Shown: in pieces, positions 33,814 through 43,887 of the stretch
How positions within the stretch are numbered: position 1 is the stretch's first letter
Layout of the letters: the number at the start of each line of letters is the position of its first letter
Source: Psychromonas marina
Lineage (GTDB): Bacteria; Pseudomonadota; Gammaproteobacteria; Enterobacterales; Psychromonadaceae
DNA: 64,000 bases
Reading direction: 5' to 3'
Assembly (NCBI RefSeq): GCF_030161115.1
Contig: NZ_BSPQ01000018.1
Span: 1 to 64,000 of the forward strand
Position numbers and translations under genes: made by a program
Notes under the pieces: model-generated
Told to the model about the DNA's origin: nothing
Database searches by the model: none
Seen by the model: only the letters and a program-made list of their open reading frames with translations

Positions 33814-35922
33814 CTATGAGATACGATCCCCTTTTCTTCTTCCATAAAAAACAGCTTTATCTTTGTACATATTGCTGTCAGCCGTTTTATAGAGCACATC
33901 AAAACGACAATTATCAGTACACTCATAGCCAAAGGAAAAGCTCACAACAGAACTATCACAACGAGCAAAAAGTTGCTGTTGCATTAAGTTAGCCATTAAT
34001 GTATCGACTTGATTTAATTCAATACCATTGAGTAGGATGGCAAACTCATCACCCCCTATTCGATACACATTTTCAGTAATATTTTTAGCGCAGCGGGTCA
34101 GTGTGTTTGCTGCATTGATTATCAACAAATCTCCCTGATCATGTCCTTGGTTATCATTGATTAGTTTCAAGCCATTGACATCAATTACAAACAAACCCGC
34201 TCTAGGGTGGCGACTCGTTTGTAACTCAGCATAATAAAGATCAAATGCCTTTCGATTTTTAACTCCAGTTAATGAGTCGGTGCTAGCCGCCCTATCTAAA
34301 CTTTCATTGAGCGATCTCATCATCAAATAACTATTAATTTCTGCAATAAAAAGCGTAATCAAGCTCTGAGTTTCTGGGCTGTTGACTTTATCTTTAATAA
34401 CAAGCCAGCCGGTTTGTTCACTACTGACATTAAAGTTACTTAAGTAAAGCTCTTCTTCTTTAACTACTATTTTTTTACCCGTGATATCAATATTGACATC
34501 ATCTAAGTATTTTTCATTGATTAGAAACGGGTCTAAAAATTCCATATTTACATGTTGGAAAACACTGCGATGTTTCTCTTGTTTAGGTAGGAATAATGCG
34601 ATAGAAATATCAGGAATACAGATTTTTAGGCTACTCAGCATGGTTGCTGCGATAGTAATGTTACTATTACAAGACTCTAAATCACGTCGAAATTTAATTA
34701 ACTGTTGAAATACAAAATGACTATGTTCCACTTTTCCGAGCGTAATAGCCAACTCTTCGGTTCTTAATTCAACTTGTTGTTCCAGGCCTGAATTTAACGA
34801 TTGAACTTCAAGCAGATAATGTTCTCTTAACTTATCAACTTTAGCGAGTTCATTATTCTTATCAGACAAAATTTGAACATGTTGGTTAATGGTTCTGTGT
34901 AATACCTGTAATAACTTATTGAGATCTCGAAATTCTAAAATAAAAAAAGGTTTAAAATTGATATCGCCACCTAATTTGAAACTTTCAATAAGATGATTTA
35001 ATTGATTAAATGCACGCGAGAAAAAGTGCGCAACAGTAATGGCAATTAACAACAGAACGACCAATATGAAAGCACCTGTGGTTAATACGGGCGTGAGCTC
35101 TTTATGAATATCATTGATTATCTCTTTGCTTGACTGTGCAACATTAAGATCGATAAGGACAGTATTTTTAAAACCTTGACCAGTGACAGCAATACGTCTT
35201 GATTTTATGACATTATCATCGTCCAACAGTATTTTTTCACCATCAATAAATTTTCCCTGTACAGAAATATTAACCAACTCTTGATGGTTTTTAACCGATT
35301 CAGCCATTGCGATAAGATTAGAAATTGGAATGGTCGCAATTAAATAACCATAAATATCGATAACATCCATCTTTTCAGATGAATAAATGGGGATAATAAG
35401 CGCAATTCCGCCATTCTCATTCTCTTTTGCAAGCAACTCAGAGTCATCAAAATAGACCACCCATGGGCTTGCGGCAAACTGCGCTGCAGCCATTTTATCT
35501 GAATACATCATTGAACTATTATGCTGGTCAAACTTAACCAAGTCTGAATCTTCCAATGCGAGTATATCCCCGGCATAAGACTCAACTACCGCACCATCTT
35601 CTGATACAAGATAAAGGGATTCTATTAATGGATTATTTTTACCAAAATCATTGATTTCGATATACAGACGTCTAGAAAACAGAAGATTATCCATGCCTAA
35701 ACGCATCAGCTTCGTTTTAGAGAGAAGATCAAGACCGGTTGCTAACAGTTCAAATTGATGGATAACATCAACGTTAACCTGCTTAGCAACACGATCTAAT
35801 TTTTCCTCGACAGCATTTTCGGTCAGATTATATACTTTCTGATAAATCACTACCGAAAGAACAATACATGGTACCAAGGCGACCAAGGTCAATAATATAA
35901 AACTCAGAGTTCGTAAGCGCAA
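33814..35922 (-). CDS. Membrane-bound diguanylate cyclase with periplasmic sensor
   Basis: 702 residues. TM1 about 7-28, a periplasmic dCACHE-like domain (about 30-275), TM2 about 280-300, a HAMP-like segment, a coiled coil (about 350-400), a GAF-like region (about 410-540), then the GGDEF domain with intact RIGGDEF (GGDEF at 623-627). It should make c-di-GMP. The inhibitory RxxD site before GGDEF is absent (NxxE instead), so product inhibition may be weak. The TTG start lies 15 nt past the stop of the sugar-binding protein gene, with AGGGAAG before it, so both are one operon. Confidence 0.9.
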   Translation of the reverse strand: MRLRTLSFILLTLVALVPCIVLSVVIYQKVYNLTENAVEEKLDRVAKQVNVDVIHQFELLATGLDLLSKTKLMRLGMDNLLFSRRLYIEINDFGKNNPLIESLYLVSEDGAVVESYAGDILALEDSDLVKFDQHNSSMMYSDKMAAAQFAASPWVVYFDDSELLAKENENGGIALIIPIYSSEKMDVIDIYGYLIATIPISNLIAMAESVKNHQELVNISVQGKFIDGEKILLDDDNVIKSRRIAVTGQGFKNTVLIDLNVAQSSKEIINDIHKELTPVLTTGAFILVVLLLIAITVAHFFSRAFNQLNHLIESFKLGGDINFKPFFILEFRDLNKLLQVLHRTINQHVQILSDKNNELAKVDKLREHYLLEVQSLNSGLEQQVELRTEELAITLGKVEHSHFVFQQLIKFRRDLESCNSNITIAATMLSSLKICIPDISIALFLPKQEKHRSVFQHVNMEFLDPFLINEKYLDDVNIDITGKKIVVKEEELYLSNFNVSSEQTGWLVIKDKVNSPETQSLITLFIAEINSYLMMRSLNESLDRAASTDSLTGVKNRKAFDLYYAELQTSRHPRAGLFVIDVNGLKLINDNQGHDQGDLLIINAANTLTRCAKNITENVYRIGGDEFAILLNGIELNQVDTLMANLMQQQLFARCDSSVVSFSFGYECTDNCRFDVLYKTADSNMYKDKAVFYGRRKGDRIS

Positions 35923-35937
35923 AGTTATTTCTTCCCT

Positions 35938-37131
35938 TTAATTGTATTCGATTGCACTTCGACGCTTAACTTCTCTATCAGCAAACCTCTGCATCAAGAT
36001 AACGGTTTTTTCAGCAGGATAATTATGATCCATAAAGCGTGTAAAGCCTTTACCCATTGCAGACCAAGCAACCGCCATTTTATCCGTCGTAGGCATGGTT
36101 CGAGTTGCACGCATCTGCTTAATCACCATCAATTGATTTTCTGTTTGCTCCCCCGTCTGCTCTCTTAATACTTTATTATTAACAGGCATTAACCCAGCCT
36201 CTTTCAATATGATTTGCTGTCCCTGGTTATCTTGAGCAAATAAACTGAAGCGTTTCAATAAGGCTAACTTTTTAATATCTTGCGTCAATGAGGGATAAGC
36301 TAAGACATAACTACTAAACATAGGTGTCATCGCTTTACCCTTTATTTCGGGTAACATCGCAATGCCCAAATCATCACCCAAGGTCTTTTCTAAATCACGA
36401 ATAACCCAATCACCATTGATCATGTACGCCGACTGTCCTGCTTTAAAACGTGTCACACTACAGTCATGATCACAATCAGGATCTACTAATCCATCATCAG
36501 TTAACTGCTTATAAAAATTAAGCGCATCGACCATTTCAGGGGTATTGAGGGTAATTTTTTCTCCATCAATAGGCCAAGCATTAAAGCCAGACATAAATGG
36601 AATCAACCAATACATCTCGCGATAATTCCACGTGATTGGAAATGTTACCTGCTTGGAAAAGGTAGCGACTTGTTCTGGTAATTGATCCCAATCCAATATC
36701 GGCTGTTTAACTAGAGAGCGATTATAAAAAAGCATGAGGTGATTACCTTGAAAAAGAGGAATACCATAATTTGTGCCCTTTACTTTTCCAGAGTCTTTTA
36801 CACGCACATCTATCTCAGACGAAACCCACTCATCTGGAACCGGCGATAATTTTATATCTTTGTATAAACCAACAAAATCCCCAGGAATATATAACATATC
36901 GGGTAATTCTTCGGTATTAGCTTGGTTTACAATCACATCTCGCAGTTGAGGTGATAAGAATTGATGTAGCTCTACTTCAATGCCAGTTTTCTTTTCGAAT
37001 GCCTCAACCAGATGATTCATATATTCAGTATGTTGATGACCGTTCCAAAAAATTATTTTTTCAGCAGCGAACAACGGATTGAATACAAGTGAATTCAGGT
37101 ACAGCAAACTGAATAAAATTAGCGATTTCAT
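35938..37131 (-). CDS. Extracellular sugar-binding protein (ABC family 1 type), orphan
   Basis: About 397 residues from MKSLILFSLLYL (37131), which has GGAAA about 9 nt upstream; the longer frame to 37176 lacks one. Signal peptide cut after FAA. The mature N-terminus EKIIFWNGHQHTEYMNHLVE and the block YMINGDWVIRDL (about 270) are typical of MalE/UgpB-like solute-binding proteins. No ABC permease or ATPase gene is adjacent; the next gene is the diguanylate cyclase. I infer it presents sugar to that sensor rather than to a transporter. Confidence 0.9.
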   Translation of the reverse strand: MKSLILFSLLYLNSLVFNPLFAAEKIIFWNGHQHTEYMNHLVEAFEKKTGIEVELHQFLSPQLRDVIVNQANTEELPDMLYIPGDFVGLYKDIKLSPVPDEWVSSEIDVRVKDSGKVKGTNYGIPLFQGNHLMLFYNRSLVKQPILDWDQLPEQVATFSKQVTFPITWNYREMYWLIPFMSGFNAWPIDGEKITLNTPEMVDALNFYKQLTDDGLVDPDCDHDCSVTRFKAGQSAYMINGDWVIRDLEKTLGDDLGIAMLPEIKGKAMTPMFSSYVLAYPSLTQDIKKLALLKRFSLFAQDNQGQQIILKEAGLMPVNNKVLREQTGEQTENQLMVIKQMRATRTMPTTDKMAVAWSAMGKGFTRFMDHNYPAEKTVILMQRFADREVKRRSAIEYN

Positions 37132-37503
37132 CTGAGTATTTCCATAAAAATTGATACGTGATAAACAAAAAATCAAATAACGAGTTAAGTGGCTATTTTA
37201 TAAGGCATTTACAACATTAAAAAGTGAAAATATGCCTGTTTTCAAATAATTGCAATAATCATACAAAGCTACATCACACAGTCTAAATAAGACCCAATAT
37301 TATACTCATTTTTACGCGTTTATTCACACCAACTTTTCATCCATCACACTAACTTAATCAATAAAAAACAACAAGATACAATAAAAATAAATTTAAAGCT
37401 TAAACGTTATAGGCATAACCGATACCTAGCATCAATAAAAACTATGACGGTATTAAATATAGACCCGAGAAATAAACATCAAAAATTAATCCAGGTTAAT
37501 TTA
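37132..37503. other. Intergenic region, nothing recognised
   Basis: AT-rich; presumably holds the promoter of the sugar-binding protein / cyclase operon. No repeat, hairpin or ORF stands out. Confidence 0.4.
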
Positions 37504-38268
37504 TTAAGTGATATAGAAAAAATAAAGGGTAATGATGATACTCATAATAATGACCAATCGTCGTGTATACTGCTGAGAGACCCTCATCGATATGTGAGCT
37601 GAAAAGTATCCACCAAGTAAGGTGCCAACGAGCACAAAAGTGCCCTCTACCCAAGCGATAGAATCACTCAGCACAAATAGAAATATCGCGATCAAGGAGA
37701 CGGTAGAAGAGACGACTAATTTAATGGCGTTCATTACATTCATGTCTGAATGCCCACACAGGGTTAAATAACTCAACACGATAATACCCAATCCCGCATT
37801 AAAGAAACCACCATAAATACAGATAGCTAAAAGGGTAATAGATAAAAACAACAACCTAAAGCGAGTAGCATAACGGTTTTTTTCGGCGTAGGACTTTAAC
37901 AACGCATTCGCCTGTGCACCAAATATAAACAATAAAGTGGCAAACAGTAATAACCAGGGGACAGCTTGCTGAAAGACACTTTCAGATGTATTTAATAATA
38001 AATAGGCACCGCCCCCTCCTCCCACTAAGCTGCAGATGATAATCAAAAATAGCTCTTGGGGGCGATTCTTTAATTTATCTTTAAAGGCATAAACGCCACT
38101 TAGATAACCTCCGCAGGAAGCAAAGGTATTAGTAGCATTGGCAATAAGCGGTGGAACACCTACAAAAACCAGTGCCGGAAAAGTCACAAAACTCCCGCCA
38201 CCCGCAATCGAGTTTAAAATTCCACCTATTATGCCGGCGACAAAAAGTAAAACAAAATCTAGTATCAA
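37504..38268 (-). CDS. TSUP (TauE/SafE) family membrane permease
   Basis: About 254 residues in eight hydrophobic segments, with the paired repeats FVAGIIGGILNSIAGGGSFV and a second Gly-rich copy GGFFNAGLGIIVLSYL. The family exports sulfite, sulfonates or related organic anions. I start at the TTG at 38268 (AAAGGAAG 8 nt before); the ORF start at 38316 is a TTG with no ribosome binding site. Confidence 0.88.
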   Translation of the reverse strand: MILDFVLLFVAGIIGGILNSIAGGGSFVTFPALVFVGVPPLIANATNTFASCGGYLSGVYAFKDKLKNRPQELFLIIICSLVGGGGGAYLLLNTSESVFQQAVPWLLLFATLLFIFGAQANALLKSYAEKNRYATRFRLLFLSITLLAICIYGGFFNAGLGIIVLSYLTLCGHSDMNVMNAIKLVVSSTVSLIAIFLFVLSDSIAWVEGTFVLVGTLLGGYFSAHISMRVSQQYTRRLVIIMSIIITLYFFYIT

Positions 38269-38331
38269 GCGATATCTTCCTTTAGATTTAAAATAACGTT
38301 CTGATCTTTGGCACAATACAAGGATAAGCCG

Positions 38332-39624
38332 TTAAGTGGGTAGGTTGTTTATATCCTGAACCAATTCAATTAGACGACCCAATATTTTCTCACCATCAAC
38401 ACCTAACCCATTGTGTTCATATTCATTAGTGAACCATGCTTTTGAGTTGGGAATATTTGCTAACGTTTCTCGGCTGTAATCAAACTCAACGAACATGTCT
38501 TCTACATAAACAGCACAGGCAATTGGCACTTGGTTATTAGCCAGTACTTGGGGATCATACAAATCACACCAATCCTGTTTTTCCGCTAACAAATTTGCAG
38601 CTTCCTGTAACGGCTTCAAGGTGGCGAGTTGGTCAAACATCCATGGGTAAACCATTTCTCCAGTAAACCAGAAGTCATCGCCCGATTTATAATTGAATTG
38701 ATCAAACTGCCGCCTCACACGATGTGCAGACCAATTAGAGGCTTGCTGTTGATTATAAATTGGCTCATGCAATAACGCGTAGATAGGATTGGTTAAATAG
38801 CTTTGCTCCTGTTGCATCTGATTTAAAAAACGATAACTCAGCTGCTTATCACCATTAACAATCATAAACGCATTTTCTAGCAACATATAAAGCCCCATGT
38901 TGGCATTACCGCGCCCCAAGTTAATACCAATCAATTGAAACTGCTCGACGCTAAAATGCTGCCCATTGGGTAACAACACATTGTTTTCATCAAGAAATAA
39001 AGCAATCTCTTTACAAATCTGTTGTGCTGCGGGGAATTGAGCAAAAAAAGCGCTGTTTTTATCGATAACACGTTGATAGGTTGCTTGATAAACCTGATCC
39101 GCAGGCCGTGTAATAGAGGGTATTCCACCAGTAATATAACAGTGCGATAAACTAGCAGGAAATAACGAAAGGTAAGTCAGTGTACAAAAACCACCAAAGC
39201 TTTGTCCTAACGTTGCCCATTTCTCAATACCAAGTTCGCTACGAATCGCTTCAGCATCCCGCACTATACTATCAGCACGAAAATGAGTCAGATATTGTGC
39301 TTGATGCGCAGGGCTTAGATGCGCTATTGATTGATAATCTATTGCGCTACTATGACCCGTACCACGTTGGTCTAATAATAAAACACGATATTGTTTTAGC
39401 GCACGCTTCATCCAACCCGTGTTAGCACTTGCACGTGGCGATTCAAAACCTGGCCCGCCCTGCAGATAAACAAGCCAAGGTAGATCACTATCCTGTTTAT
39501 CCAAAGCAACCAACTCACGAGCAAAAACATTGATTCGGTCTAGAGTGGGTTGCTGATGATCTAATGGCAATTGAAAATTGTGTTGACGATACACTACGTT
39601 ATTATCGATGAATTGCGCTTGCAT
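38332..39624 (-). CDS. Proline iminopeptidase-like alpha/beta hydrolase
   Basis: 430 residues. The oxyanion loop LVYLQGGPGFESPR, the nucleophile elbow GQSFGGF (Ser about 142) and a late region with Asp and His (EYEHNGLG) are those of S33 peptidases. The N-terminus FARELVALDKQD is that of the tricorn-interacting/prolyl aminopeptidase group of about 430 residues. Cleaves N-terminal proline or similar residues from peptides, in the cytoplasm. Confidence 0.9.
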   Translation of the reverse strand: MQAQFIDNNVVYRQHNFQLPLDHQQPTLDRINVFARELVALDKQDSDLPWLVYLQGGPGFESPRASANTGWMKRALKQYRVLLLDQRGTGHSSAIDYQSIAHLSPAHQAQYLTHFRADSIVRDAEAIRSELGIEKWATLGQSFGGFCTLTYLSLFPASLSHCYITGGIPSITRPADQVYQATYQRVIDKNSAFFAQFPAAQQICKEIALFLDENNVLLPNGQHFSVEQFQLIGINLGRGNANMGLYMLLENAFMIVNGDKQLSYRFLNQMQQEQSYLTNPIYALLHEPIYNQQQASNWSAHRVRRQFDQFNYKSGDDFWFTGEMVYPWMFDQLATLKPLQEAANLLAEKQDWCDLYDPQVLANNQVPIACAVYVEDMFVEFDYSRETLANIPNSKAWFTNEYEHNGLGVDGEKILGRLIELVQDINNLPT

Positions 39625-39701
39625 GAAGTCGTTCCTGTGTTGAGTAATGATTTAGAGAAGAGGAAATTTGAACTGTTGATTATATTTTTTTTTACGTTTG
39701 C

Positions 39702-39733
39702 CCAACTTATTCGCCTTATTAAGAATAAGTTGG
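39702..39733 (-). terminator. Hairpin downstream of the M32 carboxypeptidase
   Basis: CCAACTTATTC (39702-39712) and GAATAAGTTGG (39723-39733), perfect 11-bp stem with 10-nt loop, about 20 nt beyond the stop codon. No U-run on the minus strand. Confidence 0.6.
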
Positions 39734-39751
39734 ACTGTTCAAAAACACTAT

Positions 39752-41239
39752 TTAACCGAGGTAACGCTTAAATAAGTGTGCTTTGAAATGACTTGGATTT
39801 AACGTTTCACCCGTGGCTTGTTTAACTAGCTCATCGGTTGCTAACAAACTCCCCTTTTGCCATATATTTTCAGATAACCAATTGAAGATAGGTGATAGAT
39901 CATTCGACTCTATCGCACTATCAACATCGACCGTTTGTTTCATGGTTGCCATCTGTTGTGCTGCATACATAGCGCCTAAGGTGTAACTTGGAAAATAACC
40001 CATGCTGCCATCAGTCCAGTGAATGTCCTGCATACATCCATCTTTATAATTACCCTTTGTGGATAGATTTAGGTACTTTTTCATACCGATATCCCATAGA
40101 TCAGGTATATCTTGGTAGGTGATTTTTTGATTAATTAAATCGCGTTCTATTTCATAACGCAACATCACATGAGCAGGGTAAGTCACTTCATCAGCATCAA
40201 CACGAATAAAACCAGGTTGTACACGCGTATAAATTTTTTGCAGATTATCAGCAGCAAAAATAGCAGGATCATTGTGGCTAAAATGTTTAACCGCTAATGG
40301 CGACAGTTTATGAATAAACGCATCACTACGCCCTAATTGCATTTCAAAAAACAAAGACTGAGATTCGTGAATCCCCATCGAGCGCGCTTCTCCGACCGGC
40401 AAACCTGCTAGGTGCTTTGGCAAACCTTGTTCATAACGAGCGTGTCCTGTTTCATGTACGATGCCCATTAACGATTGCACAAAATCCTGCTCATCATAAC
40501 GGGTGGTAATACGCACGTCAGAGGGAACGCCTCCGCAAAAAGGATGAGAACTAATATCAAGTCGACCATGGTTGAGGTCAAAACCAAGTAGATCCATCAC
40601 CTCTTTACCAAGTGCATTCTGATCTTCAATTGAATATGTTTCACTTGGCTTTTTATAAACTTCAGATTTTTGTTTATCTTGAACGTCTTGTATTAGTCCC
40701 GGTAACCAGCCTTTTACATTATTAAAAATGCTATCAAGTGATTCACTTGTCGTACCCGGTTCATAAATGTCGAGCATCGCATCATAAGGAGAAACACCTA
40801 AGGACTCAGAGCGTATTTGTGCTTCCTCCTGAGTAAGTTCAACCACCGATTTCAAGTTTTTACTAAACCCATTCCAATCATTTTCAGGTCGTTGGCCTCG
40901 CCATGCATGCTCACATTTAGAACCCGCCAGTGATTTAGCTTTAACCAATGCTTCCGGTAACACTGTGGAGAGCTTATAAGTGCGTGCCATCTCCCTAACT
41001 GAAGCTTGCTGTTCGTTTGAAAGTGATTCATTAGCAACGTTATCTAATAATTCAGCAATCACCGGTTGAGTCGAAAGTTGATGAATATGTGTAGATAACT
41101 CAGCCATCGCCGCAGAACGCGCGTCATTTCCTCCCGAGGGCATCATTGCCGCTTGGTCCCAACCCGTAATCGCAGATAAATGTCTGAAGTGGTCTATTTT
41201 AAGAAAATGTTGTTTGAGTTTATTATAATTATTATGCAT
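39752..41239 (-). CDS. M32 family carboxypeptidase (Taq type)
   Basis: About 495 residues from MHNNYNKLKQHF (41239), which has ATAGGAG before it; the first Met of the longer ORF lies ahead of that ribosome binding site. Zinc motif HETGH in MGIVHETGHARYEQG with the family's downstream HESQSLFFE and the late GAMYAAQ. Removes C-terminal residues from peptides in the cytoplasm; metal dependent. Confidence 0.95.
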   Translation of the reverse strand: MHNNYNKLKQHFLKIDHFRHLSAITGWDQAAMMPSGGNDARSAAMAELSTHIHQLSTQPVIAELLDNVANESLSNEQQASVREMARTYKLSTVLPEALVKAKSLAGSKCEHAWRGQRPENDWNGFSKNLKSVVELTQEEAQIRSESLGVSPYDAMLDIYEPGTTSESLDSIFNNVKGWLPGLIQDVQDKQKSEVYKKPSETYSIEDQNALGKEVMDLLGFDLNHGRLDISSHPFCGGVPSDVRITTRYDEQDFVQSLMGIVHETGHARYEQGLPKHLAGLPVGEARSMGIHESQSLFFEMQLGRSDAFIHKLSPLAVKHFSHNDPAIFAADNLQKIYTRVQPGFIRVDADEVTYPAHVMLRYEIERDLINQKITYQDIPDLWDIGMKKYLNLSTKGNYKDGCMQDIHWTDGSMGYFPSYTLGAMYAAQQMATMKQTVDVDSAIESNDLSPIFNWLSENIWQKGSLLATDELVKQATGETLNPSHFKAHLFKRYLG

Positions 41240-41581
41240 TGATGCTCCTATCATGTCAGTGCTTTCCTAGCTCCATATTGATGCCATGAAATAAAGCGCT
41301 GAGTTGGTAACTGTTTGTTTTATCGTTGGTTGTATAGCTAGTTTGAACTTATTTTATTACATTAGCGACCCGCCGGGTAATTAATTAGACAAATACTTTC
41401 GCTGTTAGAAAACGTCGAATGAATCCGTTAGGCCTTCAGTTTCCTGCCTCAAATCGGTACACCTTAGGTCTTGCTGAATGTAGTGTTGTGAATAGTAACG
41501 GGTCTATAAATGGAAGGTTAACTGTTGAGCTAAGATCATTGCCTATCAAGGCTGAAAAGTAATGATCTTAACGTAAACATA
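41240..41581. other. Intergenic region with one large hairpin
   Basis: TAAGATCATT (41531-41540) and AATGATCTTA (41561-41570) form a 10-bp stem whose 20-nt loop contains a second stem, GCCT/AGGC. It probably ends the DUF1499 gene transcript. The rest shows nothing recognisable. Confidence 0.6.
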
Positions 41582-42031
41582 TTATTTATTATATAACGCT
41601 TTAAATTGATCGTAGCGCTGACGATTCACACCAAGGTCTGAATGGCCTGCACGTGACTGAGAGCGAAAATGTACTTGCTTGGTTTGTTCATCAAGTAGAA
41701 TTTCAACATCATCGTGAAAATGTAATTTAGGCGTCGTAAATACACTATAAATGTAGTGGCTTTGTTGTTCCTGTATTTCATTGTTTCCCATGCTGCTCAG
41801 CGCGTCGATTACTGCACTCATTGTATCCTCTGCATCCGCTTTATACTGGAGGGGATCAACACGTTTATCCACTATATCTGTTTGACTCGACACTGCATTT
41901 GGCTTATCAGGCATTGGCGCTAGTTGTCCGGCTTTATGGCCTAAATGGCTTGGTGCAGTGATATTTTGCATCACTAAACGAGAGACAAATATAAAAGTGA
42001 CGATAGCAATTAATATCAAGATAATTTTCAT
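41582..42031 (-). CDS. DUF1499 family membrane-anchored protein
   Basis: About 149 residues from MKIILILIAIVTF (42031), preceded by AGGATG; the longer ORF to 42133 adds 34 residues of non-matching sequence. One N-terminal TM segment (about 2-20), then the DUF1499 core: TMSAVIDALSSMG, LHFHDDVEILLDE and the diagnostic HFRSQSRAGHSDLGVNRQRY. Function of the family is unknown. Confidence 0.88.
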   Translation of the reverse strand: MKIILILIAIVTFIFVSRLVMQNITAPSHLGHKAGQLAPMPDKPNAVSSQTDIVDKRVDPLQYKADAEDTMSAVIDALSSMGNNEIQEQQSHYIYSVFTTPKLHFHDDVEILLDEQTKQVHFRSQSRAGHSDLGVNRQRYDQFKALYNK

Positions 42032-42336
42032 ATTACATCCTGTAAATTTTTTTGATGGTTTAAATAAATGATCATAACGAAACCAATTTAACATAGCTGG
42101 AGACCTAAAACACCGTGTTTTAAACTCATTCAAATCACTAGTATGATCAAATAAAGACTAATTTGAGACTGATCGCATTATCCAATATTTTTTACCGGTA
42201 GTTGTTCATGCATTGCGCCTCACTTACCTGCGCGTCTCTCGCCATAGCGAAACTCTCTGTACTAATGAAAAAATGGCACTGCAATTGCTATTAGTATCAA
42301 CAGTGGATTCACACAACGGAACAGAGATTAAATAAT

Positions 42337-43266
42337 ATGTCACAGAATAATCGAGTTATAGAGCCATCAACATCAAGCACAAAACTGTTTGCGATTAAAA
42401 ACCAGCAGCAATCAACACCTCCGCTAAGTAAAGATTTCAAAGGGGTTATGTCACAAATGGATATTGCAGCTCCAGCAGATTTTAACCACGCTTTCGCGCA
42501 ACAATGGCAAACAGCCGCAGACAAGAAACAACTACTTTCGGTATTACTTTGTGAGATTGATTATTATCCAGAATATGTTGAACATTATGGCATTCAAGGT
42601 GCATCTTTTATGCTTATTTCGATTGCATTGTCACTAAAAAATATTTGTGAGAAAAACCATTGTTTATTATCTTATAATGAACAACACGGTTTTACTATTT
42701 TAGCCAAAGGCACTACAGCTGTTGCAGTACAAGCTATTGGGGAGCGTTTATGCGAAGTCGTTGCCAACGCCAAGACAGAGCATAAACACACACAAGTAAA
42801 TGACTTTATTACCCTTAGTGTCGGTATCTCATCTCTTTTTCCAACCACTAAATCAATGTTACAAAATAATGCTAAAAACGCACTCAATGAAGCAAAGATT
42901 GCAGGTGGAAATAACGTCAATAGTCCTTCTTCTATGGCAGCTAAAAGCGAACCTAAGGTTTATCATGCTGCTACTAATGAAACACAAAACATTGAGGAAA
43001 AGTCGGAGACAGAAAATCAAAAGATGAACACACAAAAACACGATATTTTTGCACCTCAAGAAACACAATTAGAAAAGGATGTCCCTAAAGAAACAAAAAC
43101 TTATCGTGGTCAAATTATTGAGAACAGTCAGAGGGTACAACCACAAGATGCACTAAAATCGAACAAAGCTGCACTAGATGAAGGCGATATAGACACCACT
43201 ACGAAAAATATCAAAAACAAAAAAAAGGCAGTAAGAATGTATCGCGGACAAATAGTGACCGATTAA
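42337..43266 (+). CDS. Degenerate GGDEF-like protein with repeated C-terminal YRGQI motif
   Basis: 309 residues. Residues about 65-190 align with a GGDEF fold: LSVLLCEIDYYPEYVEHYGI, then the loop that should hold GGDEF but reads YNEQHGFTILA, then ITLSVGISSLFP and a helix ending EAKIAGGNNV. The substrate-binding and catalytic residues are missing, so cyclase activity is unlikely. The C-terminal 110 residues are low-complexity and charged, and carry the motif YRGQI twice (KTYRGQIIEN about 249, RMYRGQIVTD at the very end). It may act as a protein partner or c-di-GMP/GTP binder. Confidence 0.75.
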   Translation: MSQNNRVIEPSTSSTKLFAIKNQQQSTPPLSKDFKGVMSQMDIAAPADFNHAFAQQWQTAADKKQLLSVLLCEIDYYPEYVEHYGIQGASFMLISIALSLKNICEKNHCLLSYNEQHGFTILAKGTTAVAVQAIGERLCEVVANAKTEHKHTQVNDFITLSVGISSLFPTTKSMLQNNAKNALNEAKIAGGNNVNSPSSMAAKSEPKVYHAATNETQNIEEKSETENQKMNTQKHDIFAPQETQLEKDVPKETKTYRGQIIENSQRVQPQDALKSNKAALDEGDIDTTTKNIKNKKKAVRMYRGQIVTD

Positions 43267-43433
43267 TTATTTAAACTCTCTTTTCAAACCGTATAAATCG
43301 GCAAATAAGTTGCTTTAACTTGGTTGCTCGTCATTATTTCATGATCTAACTTTTCAGAAAATTAAGTATCATGTTTAATAGGTAATTTTAGCGAGGAGTG
43401 TAAAAGTATTAGTTTGCAAAAAGCCTCGCTACT

Positions 43434-43772
43434 TTACTCGCTACAGGGACAACTAACAGCAGGAAAATAGCGGAGTTTATTTTGAGATAACAGATTAAAG
43501 ACAATTTCAAGCTGTTGATTTAAGTAGTGACCAAACTCGACTTCAGTAGTAGGTAATATCTGTTTACTGCTCTCGTATAACCAACCTGCACAACCAAAGC
43601 CCACCAAGGGTAAATCGCTCGCTTGAATCCCTTGCTCTTCGGCAATTTCCAATACCCATGAATCTGATTTTGATTGCAACAGCCATGAATACCCATTGAC
43701 TGATCCGCTAGCTTCAACTGTATTAATAAATCGTAAACTGCCAGACCAATGGGTTCCTGAGATATGCACCAT
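43434..43772 (-). CDS. Hypothetical protein, 112 residues
   Basis: A small protein without signal or membrane segment. The N-terminus GTHWSGSLRFINTVEASGSV and the middle LVGFGCAGWLYES resemble nothing I know. It ends in Cys-Pro-Cys-Ser-Glu. It stands alone between the GGDEF-like gene and the chemoreceptor gene; codon use looks normal and its size is sufficient to be real. Confidence 0.6.
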   Translation of the reverse strand: MVHISGTHWSGSLRFINTVEASGSVNGYSWLLQSKSDSWVLEIAEEQGIQASDLPLVGFGCAGWLYESSKQILPTTEVEFGHYLNQQLEIVFNLLSQNKLRYFPAVSCPCSE

Positions 43773-43887
43773 ATTATTATATTCTCCAGTAATAAAGCGT
43801 TGTTGTAGGCAATTAAGATTATGTTGAGTAACAGCGTGATTTACGAATAGCTAAACCACACCGCTACTTTACATCAATAAAGCACAA

